Source: Brucella intermedia LMG 3301
Lineage (GTDB): Bacteria; Pseudomonadota; Alphaproteobacteria; Rhizobiales; Rhizobiaceae
Length of the DNA: 64,000 nucleotides
Reading direction: 5' to 3'
Assembly: GCF_000182645.1 (NCBI RefSeq)
Contig: NZ_ACQA01000002.1
Coordinates: forward strand, 1,607,001 to 1,671,000
The notes under the pieces are model-generated. The model saw only the letters and a program-made list of their open reading frames with translations, had not been told where the DNA came from and did not search any database. The translations under genes and the position numbers were made by a program. Shown in pieces: positions 1 to 9,333 of the stretch. Positions within the stretch are counted from its first letter, which is position 1. Each line of letters starts with the position of its first letter.

Positions 1-1
1 G

Positions 2-721
2 ATTAGAAACACTCTTTCTCAACTTTCCTTGGCGCCGGGGTCAATTTTCGTAATACCGCCCAATACGACTTTTGACGCCGAGATTGAATCCAATGCCGAA
101 ATCATTCAAATATATGTTTCCGACCGCCTTTTTAAAAATATCGAACAGGAGTTTTTGGCGGCGAGTGAAGGTCTTTTTAATCTAGGCTCCAGGTTCTCTA
201 TTTCAGACCAGTTTCTGACCCAAACGATCCTATCGATTAAGGAGATAGTAGAAAGGGAAGGGACGTTCGCACGAATAGAGCTTGAATATTTGACCCGGGT
301 GCTTACCGCACGTTTGATCGCCAAATATTCAAATAGCGGTCAGGAAGAACACGTTGGGGAAGGTAGTCTGCCACCAAGCATCCTACGCGATGTGATTGAT
401 TTTATAGATAACAATATAAGCCGGCGTATCACTGTAAATCATTTTTCTGCAATGGCGGGATTAGGCCCTGCGCAGTTTGCTCGATTGTTCAAGCGATCAA
501 CGAATGTCACGCTGCATCAATATATTATATTGCGCAGGATAGAACGCGCGCGGGCCTTGCTGGAGGAAACAGATCTCCCCATTGTGGAGATCGCTCAGGA
601 ATGCGGTTTTTCCGATCAGGTGCATCTCTCCCGATTTTTTAGCCGCATTGTTGGGACCAGTCCGGCTTCTTTCAGAAGGAAGGCGCGAAATCGATTGTCG
701 GGTCAACTTCATAGTTTGTGA
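2..721 (+). CDS. AraC-family transcriptional regulator (5' end outside the window)
   Basis: The reading frame stays open to the left edge of the window, so the gene is cut off at its start; the TTG at 29 is an internal leucine rather than a convincing start. The first visible part has the short beta-strand pattern of an AraC cupin-type sensor domain (LAPGSIFVIPP). The last 100 or so residues are a typical AraC/XylS DNA-binding domain with two helix-turn-helices: ITVNHFSAMAGLGPAQFARL followed by PIVEIAQECGFSDQVHLSRF and the closing GTSPASFRRK. It probably senses a small molecule and acts as an activator. It ends 273 bp before the adhesin gene on the same strand; whether it controls that gene cannot be told from the sequence. 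Confidence 0.85.
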   Translation: MRNTLSQLSLAPGSIFVIPPNTTFDAEIESNAEIIQIYVSDRLFKNIEQEFLAASEGLFNLGSRFSISDQFLTQTILSIKEIVEREGTFARIELEYLTRVLTARLIAKYSNSGQEEHVGEGSLPPSILRDVIDFIDNNISRRITVNHFSAMAGLGPAQFARLFKRSTNVTLHQYIILRRIERARALLEETDLPIVEIAQECGFSDQVHLSRFFSRIVGTSPASFRRKARNRLSGQLHSL

Positions 722-994
722 CCAATGTCAATTTTGTGCAAACGTGTCGATATCTGCATAGAATTTAATATAAACATCTATACTTCTTGTCGGATAGGTC
801 TGGCACTGAATAAATGGATTTGCAGTCGAATGTAGAAGAGAGTGCGACATAAGCTAGAATTGAAAGATTGAGGAGATTTTTGCTCAAGATAAAAGTATCC
901 TCATCATTTGTTAGGCTAATCAATAAAGGGCCTCTCTCTTCTTGACTGCGATTCTTGTCTCTTTGCCGGTCGTAACGCCGAGGAGGGGCTCATC

Positions 995-3900
995 ATGGTT
1001 ATTGTCACGAACAAAGCGACCGGTTCATCCAGTACAGTCGCGGGTAATAACATTATTCTTTCGTCTCCGAGTGTTGTTAAACTGTCATTGAGCCCCCGCG
1101 CAATTGCAGATTACCAGAAGATCGGCGATGATCTCGTCATTCGCCTTCACAATGGCGAAACAATCCGAATTGTTCATTTTTATGCTCATTATCCGAATGG
1201 CGATGATAATGATTTAGTCCTGCAAGACGAGGACGGGAAGCTGTGGGTTGGTCAGCACGGTGATGGATTAGCAGATTTCAACTTTGCGGAAATTCAGTCG
1301 GTTGACCAACTGATGGGTGGCGCAACAGGCGGCGTAAGTCCCGTTCTTCTCGGGTTGCTTGGCCTTGGCGCGGTTGGCGGGATTATTGCTGCGGCGTCAA
1401 GTTCCGATAACGATGACGACAATGACAATGGCGCAGGTGTTGATAGGGAGCCCCCGGCAGAGCCTGCCGTGGCGCTTGAAAACGATACCGGCCTTCCAGA
1501 TGACGGCATTACTGGCGATGGGACGGTCGTTGTAAGTAACCTCGAGGAGGGTGCTACTTGGCAGTACAGCACAGATGGGGGCAAGACCTGGCATGACGGG
1601 AGCGGCGCAAGTTTTGAACTTCAGCCTGGTGTCTATGGCGATGGGGATATTCTGGTCCGTCAGATAGACTCCGCGGGGAATATTGGTCCCGCGACTTCAC
1701 TCGGACCCGTAAATGTTGATGTAACCGCACCGACGACCGATGTCGCCATCACCGATCCGGAAGGAGACAATATCCCGACAGCTTCCGGCACGACGGAACC
1801 GGGTTCGACGGTTGTGGTGACCTGGCCGGATGGCACGACCTCGCAGGTGACGGCGGATGGCACGACCGGCGCATGGACGGCGACGGCCCCGGCTGAACAG
1901 CCCGATGGCAATGTGACGGTTGCGGTGACCGATCCTGCAGGCAATCCGGGAACGGGAAGCGGCACGTGGACTTCGAGTGACACGACCCCGCCGGACACGA
2001 GTGCGACGACCGTGACGGTTGGTGCGATTGCCGGTGACGGTGTGGTCAATGCCGCCGAGGCGGCAGGCAATGTTGCGGTAACGGTAACGATCACCAACCC
2101 GCCTTCGGATGCTGCGACGACGACGGTGAACGTGCTTGTCGATGGCGTGCCTTATGCGGCAGTTTCCAATGGCGACGGCACATGGACGGCTTCGGTTCCC
2201 GGCAGTGCGCTTGCCGGTGCTGCGACGCCGACGGTGACGGCGGAAGTCGTGTTTGCGGATGCAGCCGGCAATGATGCTGCGCCTGTGACCGGCACGCAGA
2301 CCTATACGGTCGATGTAACTCCACCGACGACCGATGTCGCCATCACCGATCCGGAAGGAGACAATATCCCGACAGCTTCCGGCACGACGGAACCGGGTTC
2401 GACGGTTGTGGTGACCTGGCCGGATGGCACGACCTCGCAGGTGACGGCGGATGGCACGACCGGCGCATGGACGGCGACGGCCCCGGCTGAACAGCCCGAT
2501 GGCAATGTGACGGTTGCGGTGACGGACCCGGCTGGCAATCCGGGAACGGGAAGCGGCACGTGGACTTCGAGTGACACGACCCCGCCGGACACGAGTGCGA
2601 CGACCGTGACGGTTGGTGCGATTGCCGGTGACGGTGTGGTCAATGCCGCCGAGGCGGCAGGCAATGTTGCGGTAACGGTAACGATCGCCAACCCGCCTTC
2701 GGATGCTGCGACGACGACGGTGAACGTGCTTGTCGATGGCGTGCCTTATGCGGCAGTTTCCAATGGCGACGGCACATGGACGGCTTCGGTTCCCGGCAGT
2801 GCGCTTGCCGGTGCTGCGACGCCGACGGTGACGGCGGAAGTCGTGTTTGCGGATGCAGCCGGCAATGATGCTGCGCCTGTGACCGGCACGCAGACCTATA
2901 CGGTCGATGTAACTCCACCGACGACCGATGTCGCCATCACCGATCCGGAAGGAGACAATATCCCGACAGCTTCCGGCACGACGGAACCGGGTTCGACGGT
3001 TGTGGTGACCTGGCCGGATGGCACGACCTCGCAGGTGACGGCGGATGGCACGACCGGCGCATGGACGGCGACGGCCCCGGCTGAACAGCCCGATGGCAAT
3101 GTGACGGTTGCGGTGACGGACCCGGCTGGCAATCCGGGAACGGGAAGCGGCACGTGGACTTCGAGTGACACGACCCCGCCGGACACGAGTGCGACGACCG
3201 TGACGGTTGGTGCGATTGCCGGTGACGGTGTGGTCAATGCCGCCGAGGCGGCAGGCAATGTTGCGGTAACGGTAACGATCACCAACCCGCCTTCGGATGC
3301 TGCGACGACGACGGTGAACGTGCTTGTCGATGGCGTGCCTTATGCGGCAGTTTCCAATGGCGACGGCACGTGGACGGCTTCGGTTCCCGGCAGTGCGCTT
3401 GCCGGTGCTGCGACGCCGACGGTGACGGCGGAAGTCGTGTTTGCGGATGCAGCCGGCAATGATGCTGCGCCTGTGACCGGCACGCAGACCTATACGGTCG
3501 ATGTAACTCCACCGACGACCGATGTCGCCATCACCGATCCGGAAGGAGACAATATCCCGACAGCTTCCGGCACGACGGAACCGGGTTCGACGGTTGTGGT
3601 GACCTGGCCGGACGGCACGACCACGCAGGTGACGGCGGATGGCACGACCGGCGCATGGACGGCGACGGCCCCGGCTGAACAGCCCGATGGCAATGTGACG
3701 GTTGCGGTGACCGATCCTGCAGGCAATCCGGGAACGGGAAGCGGCACGTGGACTTCGAGTGACACGACCCCGCCGGACACGAGTGCGACGACCGTGACGG
3801 TTGGTGCGATTGCCGGTGACGGTGTGGTCAATGCCGCCGAGGCGGCAGGCAATGTTGCGGTAACGGTAACGATCGCCAACCCGCCTTCGGATGCTGCGAC

Positions 3901-6900
3901 GACGACGGTGAACGTGCTTGTCGATGGCGTGCCTTATGCGGCAGTTTCCAATGGCGACGGCACATGGACGGCTTCGGTTCCCGGCAGTGCGCTTGCCGGT
4001 GCTGCGACGCCGACGGTGACGGCGGAAGTCGTGTTTGCGGATGCAGCCGGCAATGATGCTGCGCCTGTGACCGGCACGCAGACCTATACGGTCGATGTAA
4101 CTCCACCGACGACCGATGTCGCCATCACCGATCCGGAAGGAGACAATATCCCGACAGCTTCCGGCACGACGGAACCGGGTTCGACGGTTGTGGTGACCTG
4201 GCCGGATGGCACGACCTCGCAGGTGACGGCGGATGGCACGACCGGCGCATGGACGGCGACGGCCCCGGCTGAACAGCCCGATGGCAATGTGACGGTTGCG
4301 GTGACGGACCCGGCTGGCAATCCGGGAACGGGAAGCGGCACGTGGACTTCGAGTGACACGACCCCGCCGGACACGAGTGCGACGACCGTGACGGTTGGTG
4401 CGATTGCCGGTGACGGTGTGGTCAATGCCGCCGAGGCGGCAGGCAATGTTGCGGTAACGGTAACGATCACCAACCCGCCTTCGGATGCTGCGACGACGAC
4501 GGTGAACGTGCTTGTCGATGGCGTGCCTTATGCGGCAGTTTCCAATGGCGACGGCACGTGGACGGCTTCGGTTCCCGGCAGTGCGCTTGCCGGTGCTGCG
4601 ACGCCGACGGTGACGGCGGAAGTCGTGTTTGCGGATGCAGCCGGCAATGATGCTGCGCCTGTGACCGGCACGCAGACCTATACGGTCGATGTAACTCCAC
4701 CGACGACCGATGTCGCCATCACCGATCCGGAAGGAGACAATATCCCGACAGCTTCCGGCACGACGGAACCGGGTTCGACGGTTGTGGTGACCTGGCCGGA
4801 CGGCACGACCTCGCAGGTGACGGCGGATGGCACGACCGGCGCATGGACGGCGACGGCCCCGGCTGAACAGCCCGATGGCAATGTGACGGTTGCGGTGACC
4901 GATCCTGCAGGCAATCCGGGAACGGGAAGCGGCACGTGGACTTCGAGTGACACGACCCCGCCGGACACGAGTGCGACGACCGTGACGGTTGGTGCGATTG
5001 CCGGTGACGGTGTGGTCAATGCCGCCGAGGCGGCAGGCAATGTTGCGGTAACGGTAACGATCGCCAACCCGCCTTCGGATGCTGCGACGACGACGGTGAA
5101 CGTGCTTGTCGATGGCGTGCCTTATGCGGCAGTTTCCAATGGCGACGGCACATGGACGGCTTCGGTTCCCGGCAGTGCGCTTGCCGGTGCTGCGACGCCG
5201 ACGGTGACGGCGGAAGTCGTGTTTGCGGATGCAGCCGGCAATGATGCTGCGCCTGTGACCGGCACGCAGACCTATACGGTCGATGTAACTCCACCGACGA
5301 CCGATGTCGCCATCACCGATCCGGAAGGAGACAATATCCCGACAGCTTCCGGCACGACGGAACCGGGTTCGACGGTTGTGGTGACCTGGCCGGATGGCAC
5401 GACCTCGCAGGTGACGGCGGATGGCACGACCGGCGCATGGACGGCGACGGCCCCGGCTGAACAGCCCGATGGCAATGTGACGGTTGCGGTGACGGACCCG
5501 GCTGGCAATCCGGGAACGGGAAGCGGCACGTGGACTTCGAGTGACACGACCCCGCCGGACACGAGTGCGACGACCGTGACGGTTGGTGCGATTGCCGGTG
5601 ACGGTGTGGTCAATGCCGCCGAGGCGGCAGGCAATGTTGCGGTAACGGTAACGATCGCCAACCCGCCTTCGGATGCTGCGACGACGACGGTGAACGTGCT
5701 TGTCGATGGCGTGCCTTATGCGGCAGTTTCCAATGGCGACGGCACATGGACGGCTTCGGTTCCCGGCAGTGCGCTTGCCGGTGCTGCGACGCCGACGGTG
5801 ACGGCGGAAGTCGTGTTTGCGGATGCAGCCGGCAATGATGCTGCGCCTGTGACCGGCACGCAGACCTATACGGTCGATGTAACTCCACCGACGACCGATG
5901 TCGCCATCACCGATCCGGAAGGAGACAATATCCCGACAGCTTCCGGCACGACGGAACCGGGTTCGACGGTTGTGGTGACCTGGCCGGACGGCACGACCTC
6001 GCAGGTGACGGCGGATGGCACGACCGGCGCATGGACGGCGACGGCCCCGGCTGAACAGCCCGATGGCAATGTGACGGTTGCGGTGACCGATCCTGCAGGC
6101 AATCCGGGAACGGGAAGCGGCACGTGGACTTCGAGTGACACGACCCCGCCGGACACGAGTGCGACGACCGTGACGGTTGGTGCGATTGCCGGTGACGGTG
6201 TGGTCAATGCCGCCGAGGCGGCAGGCAATGTTGCGGTAACGGTAACGATCGCCAACCCGCCTTCGGATGCTGCGACGACGACGGTGAACGTGCTTGTCGA
6301 TGGCGTGCCTTATGCGGCGGTTTCCAATGGCGACGGCACGTGGACGGCTTCGGTTCCCGGCAGTGCGCTTGCCGGTGCTGCGACGCCGACGGTGACGGCG
6401 GAAGTCGTGTTTGCGGATGCAGCCGGCAATGATGCTGCGCCTGTGACCGGCACGCAGACCTATACGGTCGATGTAACTCCACCGACGACCGATGTCGCCA
6501 TCACCGATCCGGAAGGAGACAATATCCCGACAGCTTCCGGCACGACGGAACCGGGTTCGACGGTTGTGGTGACCTGGCCGGACGGCACGACCTCGCAGGT
6601 GACGGCGGATGGCACGACCGGCGCATGGACGGCGACGGCCCCGGTTGAACAGCCCGATGGCAATGTGACGGTTGCGGTGACGGACCCGGCTGGCAATCCG
6701 GGAACGGGAAGCGGCACGTGGACTTCGAGTGACACGACCCCGCCGGACACGAGTGCGACGACCGTGACGGTTGGTGCGATTGCCGGTGACGGTGTGGTCA
6801 ATGCCGCCGAGGCGGCAGGCAATGTTGCGGTAACGGTAACGATCACCAACCCGCCTTCGGATGCTGCGACGACGACGGTGAACGTGCTTGTCGATGGCGT

Positions 6901-9250
6901 GCCTTATGCGGCAGTTTCCAATGGCGACGGCACATGGACGGCTTCGGTTCCCGGCAGTGCGCTTGCCGGTGCTGCGACGCCGACGGTGACGGCGGAAGTC
7001 GTGTTTGCGGATGCAGCCGGCAATGATGCTGCGCCTGTGACCGGCACGCAGACCTATACGGTCGATGTAACTCCACCGACGACCGATGTCGCCATCACCG
7101 ATCCGGAAGGAGACAATATCCCGACAGCTTCCGGCACGACGGAACCGGGTTCGACGGTTGTGGTGACCTGGCCGGACGGCACGACCTCGCAGGTGACGGC
7201 GGATGGCACGACCGGCGCATGGACGGCGACGGCTGTTTTGGCCCAACCCGCTGGTACCGTGTCGGTCGCGGTGACGGACCCGGCAGGCAATCCCGGAAGC
7301 GGTTCGGGCGGCTGGACGCCGAGCACCACAACGCCGGGTGCTGCTGATGATCTCGCTGCCGCCAGTGTCGACGTCGTGCCGACAGAAACGGCCGTGGATA
7401 ATGGAGATGCGACCTATCTGCTGGGCATCGGTATCGGTCTGGGAATTATCGATCTCCAGGCGACGGTCCTCGGTGTTCCTTCAGTCGGGTTCACGATCAC
7501 GGAGGGACATACTCAGGACCTGACCTTCGCCTTCGGCGGTCTTGCCAATGTCGGCGTGCTGGGCGACTATCAGGTCGTTGTCCAGAAATGGGATGCCTTG
7601 ACAGGCCAGTGGACCAGCGTTGACGGTTCCGCTACGGGCGGCTCCATCCTCAATATTGGCCTTCTTGATGGTGGTGCCAATGGTGTTGTGATCCCTGACA
7701 TGGATGCAGGCCAGTATCGCGCCTTCATGGTCTATAATGGTGTGGGACTGTCGGTACTGACCACCATGACCGTAAGTGGTCTGGATCACGACTATATCAA
7801 CACGAGCATAGTAACCGGCGAAGCCACGGGCAATGTGCTCGACAATGATGGCGGCGCTGCCGCTGCCGGGCATATCGTCACCAGCGTGAACTTCAATGGC
7901 ACCGATTATCCCGTGGCGGCAGGTCCGGCAGGCACGACGATCATCGGGCAGTACGGACAGCTCGTCATTCATCAGGATGGCAGCTACACCTACACGCCGA
8001 ATGCAGACGGCACCGCAATCGGCAAGGTGGACCAGTTCACCTATACGCTCCATGATCCGGTGGCGAACACGAATACCCAGGCTATCCTCTATGTCCGTAT
8101 CGACAGCGATGGACAGGGGCTGGTGTGGAATGACGCCGATCTCGGTGCAGATGCGACCTACAGTGTTGCTGCTACCAATGATGCGACGGAAATCGATATT
8201 ACGTGGATCAACCCCACGGATACCGCCTACTTCGACCAGGCGCAGCCTTTGATCGGGGCGCTGGGTACCGTGACAGCGAACAGCAATCAGTTCACTATCG
8301 GGAGCAATATGGACGCGACCGGTAGTGTGGTTGTTTCGGTCACCGCTGCAGCACTAGCCAGTGGTACGGTCACAATCCAGAAATTGGTTGGCAGTGTCTG
8401 GCAGGATGTTAATACCGACAACGCATTCAACGTGGCTGTTGGTGTGCTCGGGAATGTCAAGACGATCGATATCGGCAGTCTGGATCTAGATGCTGGAACC
8501 TATCGGGTTCATACGACGCTTTCGGGCGCCCTTGCGGCAATCTCTATCACGACTGACGTGAACGTCACCCATCTGGATCAGCATGTGATCTCTGGTGATC
8601 CGTCAATCAGCGGCAGCTTGGTCGCCAATGATGGTGTCGTCCCTGAAGGCTCGCGGGTCGTAGTTTCAGACGGCGGTACTTTTGTTGACGCAAGCGCAGC
8701 GGGCACTGTCATCCATGGTGTCCATGGTGACCTGACCGTCTATAGCAATGGTACATACAAGTATGAGCCGCTGGACACGTTGGCCTATGCCGACCGCGAA
8801 GGGACGGACAGCTTCACCTACAAGATCGTGCTTCCGGGCGGTTATGAAACGACGGCGGAACTGGTTGTCCAGCTTCATGACGGCGCGGCCGTAACGTTTA
8901 CAACGGAGACGGCTGATCCGGTATCGGCAGAGAGTTTCTCGGCGGACACATCAGGCGATGTCGTGGCGCTTGGCGGTCTCGCCGGATCGGATGCTTCGGA
9001 CAGCTCGCCAGAACCGGCGCAGCATAATCTGTCAGAGGCTCTCCTCCTTGACGACGGCGGCGGTGAGATCGTTCTGCCTTCCAGCGATAGCGAAACGGGC
9101 GGAGGCAGCTCTGCCGATGCGGCGGTAAGCAGCACAGATACCGATCTGATAACGGTAGATGAGGGCAGCACGGTGATCGATCCGTTGGCTTATCTGACAC
9201 CCGATCCGCTGAGACAGGAGGACCCACCCCACTCTGCACATATGGTTTGA
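995..9250 (+). CDS. Giant BapA-like repetitive surface adhesin, type I secretion substrate
   Basis: A 2751-residue secreted protein, probably a biofilm or adhesion factor exported by the type I system encoded directly downstream. Residues 1-130 match the BapA prefix-type domain: a beta-rich module (KIGDDLVIRLHNGETIRI) ending in a glycine-rich hydrophobic stretch (SPVLLGLLGLGAVGG) and an acidic D/N run. Residues about 247-2080 are Ig-like repeats of 198 residues, each made of two Ig-like halves (TTDVAITDPEGDN... and ...DTSATTVTVGAIAGDG). Residues about 2100-2700 are non-repeated BapA/VCBS-type modules, recognisable by TGEATGNVLDNDGG and YGQLVIHQDGSYTYTPN, with a second diverged copy (HGDLTVYSNGTYKYEP). 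No cleavable Sec signal is seen, as expected for type I export. The ATG at 995 has a strong GAGGAGG ribosome site. The 273 bp upstream are AT-rich and should hold the promoter. Confidence 0.85.
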   Translation: MVIVTNKATGSSSTVAGNNIILSSPSVVKLSLSPRAIADYQKIGDDLVIRLHNGETIRIVHFYAHYPNGDDNDLVLQDEDGKLWVGQHGDGLADFNFAEIQSVDQLMGGATGGVSPVLLGLLGLGAVGGIIAAASSSDNDDDNDNGAGVDREPPAEPAVALENDTGLPDDGITGDGTVVVSNLEEGATWQYSTDGGKTWHDGSGASFELQPGVYGDGDILVRQIDSAGNIGPATSLGPVNVDVTAPTTDVAITDPEGDNIPTASGTTEPGSTVVVTWPDGTTSQVTADGTTGAWTATAPAEQPDGNVTVAVTDPAGNPGTGSGTWTSSDTTPPDTSATTVTVGAIAGDGVVNAAEAAGNVAVTVTITNPPSDAATTTVNVLVDGVPYAAVSNGDGTWTASVPGSALAGAATPTVTAEVVFADAAGNDAAPVTGTQTYTVDVTPPTTDVAITDPEGDNIPTASGTTEPGSTVVVTWPDGTTSQVTADGTTGAWTATAPAEQPDGNVTVAVTDPAGNPGTGSGTWTSSDTTPPDTSATTVTVGAIAGDGVVNAAEAAGNVAVTVTIANPPSDAATTTVNVLVDGVPYAAVSNGDGTWTASVPGSALAGAATPTVTAEVVFADAAGNDAAPVTGTQTYTVDVTPPTTDVAITDPEGDNIPTASGTTEPGSTVVVTWPDGTTSQVTADGTTGAWTATAPAEQPDGNVTVAVTDPAGNPGTGSGTWTSSDTTPPDTSATTVTVGAIAGDGVVNAAEAAGNVAVTVTITNPPSDAATTTVNVLVDGVPYAAVSNGDGTWTASVPGSALAGAATPTVTAEVVFADAAGNDAAPVTGTQTYTVDVTPPTTDVAITDPEGDNIPTASGTTEPGSTVVVTWPDGTTTQVTADGTTGAWTATAPAEQPDGNVTVAVTDPAGNPGTGSGTWTSSDTTPPDTSATTVTVGAIAGDGVVNAAEAAGNVAVTVTIANPPSDAATTTVNVLVDGVPYAAVSNGDGTWTASVPGSALAGAATPTVTAEVVFADAAGNDAAPVTGTQTYTVDVTPPTTDVAITDPEGDNIPTASGTTEPGSTVVVTWPDGTTSQVTADGTTGAWTATAPAEQPDGNVTVAVTDPAGNPGTGSGTWTSSDTTPPDTSATTVTVGAIAGDGVVNAAEAAGNVAVTVTITNPPSDAATTTVNVLVDGVPYAAVSNGDGTWTASVPGSALAGAATPTVTAEVVFADAAGNDAAPVTGTQTYTVDVTPPTTDVAITDPEGDNIPTASGTTEPGSTVVVTWPDGTTSQVTADGTTGAWTATAPAEQPDGNVTVAVTDPAGNPGTGSGTWTSSDTTPPDTSATTVTVGAIAGDGVVNAAEAAGNVAVTVTIANPPSDAATTTVNVLVDGVPYAAVSNGDGTWTASVPGSALAGAATPTVTAEVVFADAAGNDAAPVTGTQTYTVDVTPPTTDVAITDPEGDNIPTASGTTEPGSTVVVTWPDGTTSQVTADGTTGAWTATAPAEQPDGNVTVAVTDPAGNPGTGSGTWTSSDTTPPDTSATTVTVGAIAGDGVVNAAEAAGNVAVTVTIANPPSDAATTTVNVLVDGVPYAAVSNGDGTWTASVPGSALAGAATPTVTAEVVFADAAGNDAAPVTGTQTYTVDVTPPTTDVAITDPEGDNIPTASGTTEPGSTVVVTWPDGTTSQVTADGTTGAWTATAPAEQPDGNVTVAVTDPAGNPGTGSGTWTSSDTTPPDTSATTVTVGAIAGDGVVNAAEAAGNVAVTVTIANPPSDAATTTVNVLVDGVPYAAVSNGDGTWTASVPGSALAGAATPTVTAEVVFADAAGNDAAPVTGTQTYTVDVTPPTTDVAITDPEGDNIPTASGTTEPGSTVVVTWPDGTTSQVTADGTTGAWTATAPVEQPDGNVTVAVTDPAGNPGTGSGTWTSSDTTPPDTSATTVTVGAIAGDGVVNAAEAAGNVAVTVTITNPPSDAATTTVNVLVDGVPYAAVSNGDGTWTASVPGSALAGAATPTVTAEVVFADAAGNDAAPVTGTQTYTVDVTPPTTDVAITDPEGDNIPTASGTTEPGSTVVVTWPDGTTSQVTADGTTGAWTATAVLAQPAGTVSVAVTDPAGNPGSGSGGWTPSTTTPGAADDLAAASVDVVPTETAVDNGDATYLLGIGIGLGIIDLQATVLGVPSVGFTITEGHTQDLTFAFGGLANVGVLGDYQVVVQKWDALTGQWTSVDGSATGGSILNIGLLDGGANGVVIPDMDAGQYRAFMVYNGVGLSVLTTMTVSGLDHDYINTSIVTGEATGNVLDNDGGAAAAGHIVTSVNFNGTDYPVAAGPAGTTIIGQYGQLVIHQDGSYTYTPNADGTAIGKVDQFTYTLHDPVANTNTQAILYVRIDSDGQGLVWNDADLGADATYSVAATNDATEIDITWINPTDTAYFDQAQPLIGALGTVTANSNQFTIGSNMDATGSVVVSVTAAALASGTVTIQKLVGSVWQDVNTDNAFNVAVGVLGNVKTIDIGSLDLDAGTYRVHTTLSGALAAISITTDVNVTHLDQHVISGDPSISGSLVANDGVVPEGSRVVVSDGGTFVDASAAGTVIHGVHGDLTVYSNGTYKYEPLDTLAYADREGTDSFTYKIVLPGGYETTAELVVQLHDGAAVTFTTETADPVSAESFSADTSGDVVALGGLAGSDASDSSPEPAQHNLSEALLLDDGGGEIVLPSSDSETGGGSSADAAVSSTDTDLITVDEGSTVIDPLAYLTPDPLRQEDPPHSAHMV
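1733..7233 (+). repeat. 594-bp in-frame tandem repeats (9 full, 1 partial)
   Basis: Copies begin at 1733 and every 594 bases after that (2327, 2921, 3515, 4109, 4703, 5297, 5891, 6485, 7079); the last breaks off near 7233. Each encodes 198 residues. Copies differ only at a few diagnostic sites: GACCGATCCTGCA or GACGGACCCGGCT, ATCACC or ATCGCC, GATGGC or GACGGC, and CACATGG or CACGTGG. By these sites copies 3+4 and 5+6 form a repeated 1188-bp pair differing only at one TCG/ACG codon site. This points to recent duplication or gene conversion, so copy number is likely to vary between strains. Confidence 0.95.
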
Positions 9251-9258
9251 TCGATCTT

Positions 9259-9286
9259 CCCTGCCGCCGGCTGGTCGGCGGCAGGG
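9259..9286 (+). terminator. Rho-independent-type hairpin after the adhesin gene
   Basis: A perfect 11-bp stem (9259-9269 CCCTGCCGCCG with 9276-9286) and a 6-base loop, starting 8 bases after the adhesin stop codon and followed by a weak TTTCAT. It may end most transcripts of the adhesin gene and so lower expression of the exporter genes that follow. Confidence 0.65.
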
Positions 9287-9333
9287 TTTCATCCGAAAAT
9301 TTTCAGGCTTCGGCCGGTTATAACGGATATTAG

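Noticed and set aside
1733..7233. CRISPR-like or satellite repeat array
   Set aside because: The repeats are 594 bases with no spacers and lie in frame within one coding sequence.
1697..7246. A 1849-codon open frame antisense to the adhesin repeats
   Set aside because: The repeat unit is a multiple of three and GC-rich, so one stop-free antisense unit is copied ten times. The product is a basic Arg/His-rich repeat with no family pattern, and no ribosome site is seen.
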